From the NCBI GenBank assembly GCA_002418685.1, contig DIEP01000017.1, positions 1 to 6,787 on the forward strand: a stretch of 6,787 bases of DNA, in the 5' to 3' direction. The stretch is from Ignavibacteria bacterium UBA5771. Lineage in GTDB: Bacteria > Bacteroidota > Ignavibacteria > Kapaibacteriales > UBA2268. The notes beneath the pieces are model-generated. The model made no database searches, had not been told where the DNA came from, and saw nothing but the letters and a program-made list of their open reading frames with translations. A program made the translations under genes and the position numbers. This document shows, in pieces, positions 1 to 5,424 of this stretch (its first letter is position 1; every line of letters begins with the position of its first letter).

Positions 1-90
1 ATAATCCAAGCCCATCGCGGATTATTCCCTTACTGATATTTCCACGCGACGGTTCTGCTTGCGGTTTTCTTCGTTTGTGTTTGGAAAAAT
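1..90 (-). repeat. Direct repeat, distal copy of the ompA-type gene 3' end
   Basis: This stretch matches 1462-1551 base for base at a constant offset of 1461, with a single difference (T at 82 against C at 1543). The match stops abruptly after position 90 and runs to the first base of the window, so its true left end is unknown. It contains the last 22 codons of the PorE-like gene, its TAA stop and 21 bases of downstream flank, including the stem-loop after the stop. The single difference is at the third position of a proline codon (CCA against CCG) and is silent. This is seen directly; the origin of the duplication is inferred. Confidence 0.95.
22..90 (-). pseudogene. 3' remnant of an OmpA-domain gene (22 codons plus stop)
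   Basis: Read on the minus strand, this piece encodes the final 22 residues of an OmpA domain, from IFPN through the NRRVEI peptidoglycan-binding signature to SVRE and a TAA stop. It is identical in protein sequence to residues 657-678 of the intact gene at 1483-3519. Upstream the frame continues for only eight unrelated codons (91-111, reading ELVHTNS plus flank) to an in-frame TAG at 112-114, and there is no start codon or OmpA core, so it cannot make an OmpA protein. It lies just downstream of fic in the same orientation but in a different frame. It is best read as the displaced or duplicated end of the neighbouring gene. Confidence 0.8.
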
Positions 91-104
91 TGAATTCGTA
101 TGAA

Positions 105-1253
105 CTAATTCCTAAATAAATCTAAATATTCTTGCAAAACAAAAAGTCGGTTGCGGGAATGACCTGTCATTTCTTTTAAAATACCATTTTTTAAAAATAC
201 ATTCACCAAACTATTAGCTGTATTGTATGTGACATTTAATTTTTTCTCTATTCTGTGAATATCGGATATTGGATTGGAAAAAAGTTCCAAAAGCAATTGC
301 TGACCAATTTTTGCCCGCCTGCCGAAATTAATAATTTTTCCCTCATATTTCTGGCGCAAAGCAATAATTTTTTCAAAAGTATTAATACCGTTTTTCGCAG
401 TTTCAATCATTCCTACAAGGAAAAACCGAAGCCACTGCTCAATATCGTTTGTTTTTCTGACCAAATTCAAGGAATCGTAATAAGAAGTTCTATTTTTCTC
501 GAAAAAATAAGAAAGATACAAAGTCGGTTTTTTAAGTATTTTATAATCAATAAGCTGTAATACAATCAGGAGCCTTCCTATTCTTCCGTTGCCATCTAAA
601 AATGGATGGATAGTTTCAAATTGATAATGAGTAAATGCAATCTTTATCAGATCAGGAATCTCAAGATTTTGATTATGCCAAAATTTTTCCAAATCAGATA
701 GTAAATCACTCAACTCTTCAGGGTGAGGCGGAATAAAAAAAGCATCTTTGAGACTTGAACCTCCAATCCAATTTTGGCTTTTTCTAATTTCTCCTGGCTG
801 TTTTTCTTTACCTCTTACTCCAGAAAGCAAAACAGAATGAGTGTCTTTGATTAAACGTAGGCAGAGAGGCAGTTTTTCGAGTTCTGCAATGGCAAAATTT
901 ATAGCCTTAATATAATTCTGCACCTCCTCCCAATCTTCTCTTTTCTCAGGTCTAATTTCTTCTTTTTCCATCAACACTTCATCCATTTCTGTCCTAGTTC
1001 CTTCGATTTTGCTGGATGTGGAAGCCTCTTTAATTATATGCATTTGAATAAAGAAATTTACATCCGGAACGAGTAAAGAATAAGCATTTAATTCTCCAAG
1101 CAACCTGGCTGCTTCTTCCAACAGCGTAGTAATTTTTTTATCATTCCATTCAAAAGGATTATTGATAAACCTTGGACTGAAACTTTGATACTGAGATTCC
1201 TGCCCTATAAATTGTTTCGTATATTTTCCGGCTATGAATTGATTGTTTTTCAT
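105..1253 (-). CDS. Class II Fic family protein, putative AMPylase with winged-helix C-terminus
   Basis: Fic enzymes transfer a nucleotide monophosphate, usually AMP from ATP, to hydroxyl side chains of target proteins; this one is expected in the cytoplasm. The complete core motif HPFLDGNGRIGR spans residues 216-227, with catalytic H216, the phosphate-binding DGNGR and the final R227. An inhibitory-helix motif SSKIEG at 80-85 matches (S/T)xxxE(G/N), with E84 positioned to clamp the active-site arginine, which makes this a class II (N-terminally autoinhibited) Fic. The beta-flap (FIPPHPEEL, 173-181) and N-terminal Fic_N-type region (about 10-95) resemble Shewanella SoFic-type proteins. Residues about 315-375 look like a winged helix (HRIEKKLNVTYNTANSLV). 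The ATG at 1253 is the only possible start: an in-frame TAA lies 18 bases upstream. There is no Shine-Dalgarno and no small antitoxin gene, which fits cis-inhibition. Target protein unknown. Confidence 0.93.
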   Translation of the reverse strand: MKNNQFIAGKYTKQFIGQESQYQSFSPRFINNPFEWNDKKITTLLEEAARLLGELNAYSLLVPDVNFFIQMHIIKEASTSSKIEGTRTEMDEVLMEKEEIRPEKREDWEEVQNYIKAINFAIAELEKLPLCLRLIKDTHSVLLSGVRGKEKQPGEIRKSQNWIGGSSLKDAFFIPPHPEELSDLLSDLEKFWHNQNLEIPDLIKIAFTHYQFETIHPFLDGNGRIGRLLIVLQLIDYKILKKPTLYLSYFFEKNRTSYYDSLNLVRKTNDIEQWLRFFLVGMIETAKNGINTFEKIIALRQKYEGKIINFGRRAKIGQQLLLELFSNPISDIHRIEKKLNVTYNTANSLVNVFLKNGILKEMTGHSRNRLFVLQEYLDLFRN

Positions 1254-1482
1254 GAACTTGAAATAAGATTATTTTATATCTCAACTTTTGCATATAACTT
1301 GAAATAAGATTATTTTATATCTCAACTTGCACTCAAAAAATACTGTGCGATCATATTCCTTTTCCTAATACCTCATTATAATCCACTTTTTCATAATTAT
1401 ATGCGTTTGATTTTGCAAATTTACAAAGATATTAGTGATTTTAATAATAATGTTAATCATTATAATCCAAGCCCATCGCGGA
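1254..1482. other. Repeat-rich AT-rich spacer between the PorE-like gene and fic
   Basis: This 229-bp gap contains no convincing gene. From the fic side it holds the two 33-bp tandem repeats (1255-1287, 1296-1328), an AT-rich tract, a 13-bp direct repeat TCATTATAATCCA at 1373-1385 and 1457-1469, and the stem-loop after the PorE-like stop. On the minus strand both 13-bp copies contain a TATAAT hexamer, and TAAATTTG at 1416-1423 fits the Bacteroidota -7 consensus TAnnTTTG; none has a good matching upstream TTG box. A fic promoter probably lies here, but its position cannot be fixed. Confidence 0.6.
1255..1328 (-). promoter_or_regulatory. Two tandem 33-bp repeats, each an imperfect dyad, abutting the fic start
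   Basis: Positions 1255-1287 and 1296-1328 are identical over 33 bases, with a 41-bp period (about four helical turns), so both copies would face the same side of the DNA. Each unit, read towards fic, begins AAGTTGAGATA and ends TATTTCAAGTT; these 11-base arms are complementary at 9 of 11 positions, or 10 of 11 as RNA counting a G-U pair, around an 11-base centre. The proximal copy ends one base before the fic ATG. Layout and symmetry suggest paired operators, possibly for autoregulation by the winged helix of Fic or for an unlinked repressor. An RNA hairpin that hides the start codon is an alternative. The repeats are certain; the function is inferred. Confidence 0.55.
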
Positions 1483-1486
1483 TTAT
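1462..1486 (-). terminator. Stem-loop overlapping the PorE-like stop codon, possible 3' end signal
   Basis: ATAATCC at 1462-1468 pairs perfectly with GGATTAT at 1480-1486 around an 11-base loop; the stem includes the TAA stop codon. No clean U-tract follows on the minus strand, so this is not a textbook intrinsic terminator and may serve only to protect an RNA end. The same stem-loop occurs in the distal repeat copy at 1-25. Confidence 0.3.
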
Positions 1487-1551
1487 TCCCTTACTGATAT
1501 TTCCACGCGACGGTTCTGCTTGCGGTTTTCTTCGTTTGTGTTCGGAAAAAT
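1462..1551 (-). repeat. Direct repeat, proximal copy within the intact PorE-like gene
   Basis: This is the partner of the repeat at 1-90 (89 of 90 bases identical). It covers codons 657-678 of the intact gene, the stop and 21 bases beyond. The match breaks precisely at a codon boundary: the preceding residues are GYGSSKP here and ELVHTNS in the distal copy. The two copies bracket fic and its control region as direct repeats. Confidence 0.95.
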
Positions 1552-3519
1552 GGGCTTGCTGGAGCCATAACCTTCAATCTGAATTTTTAATTTGCTAATA
1601 CCTTTGGAAATCAAATAGTCTGCAACAGATTTGGCACGATTGCGGGATAATTGCAAATTATATGCCTCATCGCCAATATTATCGGTGTGTCCTTCAACTA
1701 TTATTTTACTGAATTCTATGGTTTTTAAATAGTCAAGCAACCTGTTTAATTCCAAATAGCTTTCCTTTTTCAGTGAATAATCGTCGAAATCAAAAAATAT
1801 ATTGTTTATTGTAATCTTTTCCCCTTGCTGAAGGATCCCCGGTGTAGAAATGAGTTTTATGTTTTTGTAAATTATTGAATCTTTAGTCTTTTCCCGTAAG
1901 TCAATATTTCCCGACGTTGGATAATAATTTTCCTTTTGAACAAAATATCCATAATTAAATCCGAAAGGCAATGCTATAATATATTCTCCTGTTTTAGGAT
2001 TGGAACGCAATTCACCAAGCAATTTGCCCGACGAAAGATCTTCCCACTTGATCGATGCTGAAAGGGGATTGTCATTTTGATCGAGGATTTTTCCTTTGAT
2101 AATGACAACTTTTTGAGGTTTATAGATTGAAGGAATAGTAATTGAATATAAATCCCAACCTCCAAAACCTCCTTCACGATTTTTTGAAGCAAAAAAGGCG
2201 CTATCTCCCGTAATCCCAAATTTATAGCCCCAATCATCTTCTGTGGAATTAATAAATCGCCCCAAATTTTCAGGTTCACTCCAATCCGTCCAAGATGTGT
2301 CTTCCAATCTTGTAGATTTGAATACATCAAGACGCCCCAATCCCGGATGCCCATCTGAACTGAAATATAGAGTTTTGCCATCAGCAGATAATGACGGGGA
2401 ACGCTCGGAATAAGGAGTATTTATAGTATTTCCCAAATTTATGGGTGCTGACCAGCCCGAATCGGTTTTCAGGGAAACATATATATCCATATTCCCATTT
2501 ACTCCACCATGGTAACCTCTCCCATTTTCAATAAAATCGCCAATTCCGCCAGGTCTATCAGAAGTAAAAATTAATGCCTTGCCATCACTTGTCAAAAATG
2601 CAGCTTCGTCGTGATTGATAGAATTGATCGGCATTGGAAAGTGATAAAGATTGCCCCAACCATTTTCTGTGCGAGTGGCAGAATAAATATCAAATTTTCC
2701 AAAAGTGCCTGCAAAAGTCCCCGAAAGCAGAAGTGTGTTTCCATCGAAAGAAACATTATCAATTGTTTCCGCATTTGATGAATTGATTTGCTTTCCAAGA
2801 TTTTTCGGTTTCTGCCAAGCAGTGTCAGCAAATTCGCAATACCAAACATCTTGGTCCCCAAATCCGCCAGGTCGAATGCTCGAGGAAAAAAACAAGTAAT
2901 GTCCATCGGGTGTCGGATTTGGATCCCATTCATCCCATTTCGAATTGACATTTGCACCTAAATTATGCACAGAAACAGAATCTTCGGGGCGAGTGAGTAT
3001 GCTAGTCACCTCATCAAATTTCCATTGCAAATTTTTATAAACTGGCTTATATTTTTCAAACACGGCAAGAGCAGAATCAAATTGACGCTTTTTAATATAT
3101 TTTTCTGAAAGTCTCTGAACCGCTACAAATCCGTCTTCAGTTCCCGCTAATTTGAATGCAAGTTGTTCGTAAAGTTGATAATTCCTCTCATTTGGAGATT
3201 GAATTAAAGAGAGTGCAATCAAATTACTCTTTTCATTTTGAATCTCATCTTTTTTATTTGGGAAAAGGGTCTCGTAAATATTGAAAACTTCAAGAGCAGT
3301 TATATAATTTCCTGTGAAATAATGCTGGCGGGCAATGTGAATAACCACATTATAAGCACTATCGCTCGGTGCATATTGCCGAATATATTCATCCCAAATT
3401 TTAAAGTTCTCAGGGTTTAGTGGTTTTCGCAAATCCAAAGTTTTTTGGGAAAATATCTCTGCTGAAAATAGCAAAATAATTAACGAAAAGACAAAACATC
3501 TGCAAAAATTTTTATTCAT
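1483..3519 (-). CDS. Secreted TPR / PD40 propeller / OmpA-domain protein, PorE-like architecture
   Basis: Residues 1-25 form a Sec signal peptide (hydrophobic FVFSLIILLFSA, likely cut near FSQ-K) without a lipobox. Residues about 50-165 are helical and TPR-like. PD40 propeller blades follow at about 195-232, 248-285, 302-352, 368-405 and 425-460, each with a (S/T)xDGxxLxF core and a final D-I/V/L-Y/F strand. A carboxypeptidase-regulatory-like beta-sandwich spans about 472-545 (VVIIKGKILDQNDNPLSASI). The OmpA peptidoglycan-binding domain spans about 566-678, with NIFFDFD, EGHTDN (D613), LSRNRA (R628) and NRRVEI; D613 and R628 are the expected diaminopimelate contacts. This domain order matches that described for PorE, a type IX secretion component that anchors to peptidoglycan. 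FCB genomes carry several such paralogs, so a type IX role is only a candidate. Start fixed by an in-frame TAA 21 bases upstream; no Shine-Dalgarno. Confidence 0.9.
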   Translation of the reverse strand: MNKNFCRCFVFSLIILLFSAEIFSQKTLDLRKPLNPENFKIWDEYIRQYAPSDSAYNVVIHIARQHYFTGNYITALEVFNIYETLFPNKKDEIQNEKSNLIALSLIQSPNERNYQLYEQLAFKLAGTEDGFVAVQRLSEKYIKKRQFDSALAVFEKYKPVYKNLQWKFDEVTSILTRPEDSVSVHNLGANVNSKWDEWDPNPTPDGHYLFFSSSIRPGGFGDQDVWYCEFADTAWQKPKNLGKQINSSNAETIDNVSFDGNTLLLSGTFAGTFGKFDIYSATRTENGWGNLYHFPMPINSINHDEAAFLTSDGKALIFTSDRPGGIGDFIENGRGYHGGVNGNMDIYVSLKTDSGWSAPINLGNTINTPYSERSPSLSADGKTLYFSSDGHPGLGRLDVFKSTRLEDTSWTDWSEPENLGRFINSTEDDWGYKFGITGDSAFFASKNREGGFGGWDLYSITIPSIYKPQKVVIIKGKILDQNDNPLSASIKWEDLSSGKLLGELRSNPKTGEYIIALPFGFNYGYFVQKENYYPTSGNIDLREKTKDSIIYKNIKLISTPGILQQGEKITINNIFFDFDDYSLKKESYLELNRLLDYLKTIEFSKIIVEGHTDNIGDEAYNLQLSRNRAKSVADYLISKGISKLKIQIEGYGSSKPIFPNTNEENRKQNRRVEISVRE

Positions 3520-3591
3520 TATACTTTTTTTGAAAAATTATAAGTAATTTAGATATTTTTAATTATATAATTTGCTTTTTTTAAAATTTAA
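3520..3591. promoter_or_regulatory. Divergent promoter region between the two OmpA-domain genes
   Basis: This 72-bp gap is almost entirely A and T. Each strand has a TATAATTT match: plus strand 3566-3573 (TATAAT at 3566-3571, 20 bases before the lipoprotein ATG) and minus strand from 3542 (TATAAT at 3537-3542, 17 bases before the PorE-like ATG). Neither has a clear TTG box at the expected distance, and neither fits TAnnTTTG exactly. Any leaders would be very short and lack a Shine-Dalgarno, as is common in Bacteroidota. The divergent arrangement is certain; the exact promoters are inferred. Confidence 0.45.
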
Positions 3592-5424
3592 ATGACAATT
3601 TATTCTAAATTTAGAAATTTATTTTTTATTTTTATTGCTTTGAGCATAAGTTTTGGATGCCAAACTTCAAAATATATATTGAAAGACGAAGATTGTCCTA
3701 AACCCGTGATAACTTGTTCTCCCCGTGAATGGCAGGGAATTCCACGGGATACATCTGAAATTATTACGAAATTACAAGGATGGCATTATAGAATCGAGCC
3801 TGTGCAATTTTGCAATACTCCTCAAAATCAGTGGGGAATATCGTTTGCGGGTTCTCAACCATATTTAACAATCGAAAATGGCAATCATCAATCTATTATT
3901 AAGGGAAAATATCTTGATCCCAATCGGATATTAACTCAGAAGATTATAAATTATCCCGAGCAAGGTGATATTGGTTTCCCCACATATTATAAAAACGACG
4001 TTTATTATAGTTTTGCCGATGATTTTACTAATTCTCGAAATTTAGTGAAGGATTCAAGCGGCAGGGAATTAGTCCCAATGTCTGAAATTATAGGTCAGAG
4101 TCGCATTTTTCAAGCGAAAATTGCAAATGATGAGATACAAAATGAAAAATCACTTGCCAGTATTACTCCTAAATTAATGGATTGGTATTCGCACCCTTCG
4201 ATTTCAGCGGATGGGAATCTCATATTTTTTGCTTGTGAAAGGGATTCGGGATTTGGTGGTTCGGATATTTGGTTTATGAGAAAATTGCAAAATGGAGAGT
4301 GGTCAGCTCCAATCAATTGCGGGGATAGTATCAATTCGGGCTGTGATGAGATAACTCCTTATATTACAAATGATGGGAAATATCTTTACTACTCATCAAA
4401 TGGTTTTGACAATGTTGGCGGCTATGATATATTCCGCTCGGATATTTCCAACTTAATCGAAAAATCAAATATTTCTTCAAAAGAAAAAGCAATTTCCCAT
4501 CAGATTTTCAATAAACGCCAAAATTTGCGACCCCCGATTAATACTAAGTATAATGAAATATCTCCGAATTGCCTTGGCGATTGCGATTCTATTTTCTATT
4601 ATGCTTCCAATCAATTCAAAGATGCGGGCAAAAGAGATTTGGGTGGTTATGATATTTTTGTCAGATATAAAGCATATAAAAATGATACAATTCAGAGAAC
4701 AATTCCGATTGATAATGAAATAAATGTAGATCTCAGACATCCTAATGAACTCAAAACAAATATAAATCAATTTTATAAATTGGAAGGTAAAGTATATAAA
4801 ACAAATGACAATACTCCAATTCCCAATGCAGAAATCATCGTCGAAGAACGTGTTTATCAAAAGAAGAATTTCTTAAAATCCGATATTCAGGGAAATTTTT
4901 CAATCCCTTTAATTAAGGATGAAGAATATATTGTAACAGCACAAACCGAAGATTTATTTCCTGATACAAAAAAAGTATTTCTAAGCCGAGATGATACGAC
5001 AGATGTGCTGATAAAAAATTTTTATTTGCAAGAAATTTATACTTTGAGGGTGAATTTTCCAACAGATATTTATGATCAACCCTATATTTATGTGCTTGAT
5101 ACTAATGGAAATGAAACAAATATAAAATGGCAAGAAGAAATGGACGCGCTTGCCTCAAATATTCTTCAAGTAAAGGATAGAATAAGTAAAATCGTCCTTG
5201 TTGGGCATACTGATACAATTGCAAGCGTAGAATACAATCAAAAATTAGGTGAAAAAAGAGCAGAGTTTATCAAAATGGAATTAATGAAAAGGGGTGTTCC
5301 TGGTTATCTTATCGAAACCCATTCTGCAGGTGAATTTGAACCTTTGCCCAAGAAGGAAAATGAAGATTTGAGTTTGTATTTCAGGCGTTTGCGTCGTGTC
5401 GTTATTGAGCGAGTATTAAAATGA
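3592..5424 (+). CDS. Lipoprotein with PD40 propeller, regulatory beta-sandwich and OmpA domain
   Basis: The signal peptide (1-22) ends at a lipobox SFGC with C23 as lipid anchor; Q24 follows rather than D, favouring the outer membrane. Residues about 80-190 resemble decayed propeller blades. Clear PD40 blades occur at 198-230 (SADGNLIFF to SDIWF), 250-282 (TNDGKYLYYSSN to YDIFRS) and 320-357 (to GGYDIFV). A carboxypeptidase-regulatory-like domain spans about 396-475 (LEGKVYKTNDNTPIPNAEI). An OmpA-like domain occupies about 485-608, with VGHTDT (D541), YNQKLGEKRA (N549, R556) and a terminal RRLRRVVIE. The first OmpA strand is atypical (VNFPTD rather than FDFD). It is a diverged relative of the divergently transcribed gene; both share a WSAPIN...IN...DGK.LY.SS pattern. 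Eight non-lipid cysteines are unusual. Its stop overlaps the PBP start. The ATG is fixed by an in-frame TAA directly before it. Likely role: tethering the outer membrane to murein; a PBP cofactor role is inferred. Confidence 0.87.
   Translation: MTIYSKFRNLFFIFIALSISFGCQTSKYILKDEDCPKPVITCSPREWQGIPRDTSEIITKLQGWHYRIEPVQFCNTPQNQWGISFAGSQPYLTIENGNHQSIIKGKYLDPNRILTQKIINYPEQGDIGFPTYYKNDVYYSFADDFTNSRNLVKDSSGRELVPMSEIIGQSRIFQAKIANDEIQNEKSLASITPKLMDWYSHPSISADGNLIFFACERDSGFGGSDIWFMRKLQNGEWSAPINCGDSINSGCDEITPYITNDGKYLYYSSNGFDNVGGYDIFRSDISNLIEKSNISSKEKAISHQIFNKRQNLRPPINTKYNEISPNCLGDCDSIFYYASNQFKDAGKRDLGGYDIFVRYKAYKNDTIQRTIPIDNEINVDLRHPNELKTNINQFYKLEGKVYKTNDNTPIPNAEIIVEERVYQKKNFLKSDIQGNFSIPLIKDEEYIVTAQTEDLFPDTKKVFLSRDDTTDVLIKNFYLQEIYTLRVNFPTDIYDQPYIYVLDTNGNETNIKWQEEMDALASNILQVKDRISKIVLVGHTDTIASVEYNQKLGEKRAEFIKMELMKRGVPGYLIETHSAGEFEPLPKKENEDLSLYFRRLRRVVIERVLK
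5421..5424 (+). promoter_or_regulatory. ATGA stop/start overlap coupling lipoprotein and PBP translation
   Basis: The PBP ATG (5421-5423) and the lipoprotein TGA (5422-5424) share bases in the classic four-base overlap. No separate promoter space or strong ribosome binding site exists, so the two proteins are probably made from one mRNA by termination-reinitiation. Confidence 0.85.

Noticed and set aside
255..560. 101-codon open frame on the plus strand opposite fic
   Set aside because: It lies wholly antisense to the well-supported fic gene, its translation has low-complexity AT-driven composition, and it shows no recognisable domain.
1255..1328. Possible CRISPR array from the two 33-bp repeats
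   Set aside because: There are only two copies, with an 8-base gap too short for a spacer, no further units and no cas genes; the repeats abut a start codon, which fits a regulatory site better.
1254..1482. Small antitoxin gene upstream of fic
   Set aside because: The protein carries its own inhibitory helix, and no start-to-stop frame in the spacer encodes an inhibitory-motif peptide.
1..1551. Insertion sequence or composite transposon flanked by the 90-bp repeats
   Set aside because: No transposase, no terminal inverted repeats and no clear target duplication are present; the repeats are coding gene ends, not IS ends.
1401..1598. 65-codon plus-strand open frame across the ompA 3' end
   Set aside because: It is antisense to the repeat and the OmpA terminus, with no family resemblance and no initiation signal.
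1974..2957. Two minus-strand open frames (1974-2381 and 2592-2957) within the PorE-like gene
   Set aside because: They are out-of-frame shadows of the PD40 repeats on the same strand; the overlapping 678-codon frame has continuous domain support.
4477..4860. 127-codon minus-strand frame inside the lipoprotein gene
   Set aside because: It is antisense to the lipoprotein coding region; its isoleucine- and phenylalanine-rich translation is typical of a reversed AT-rich gene.
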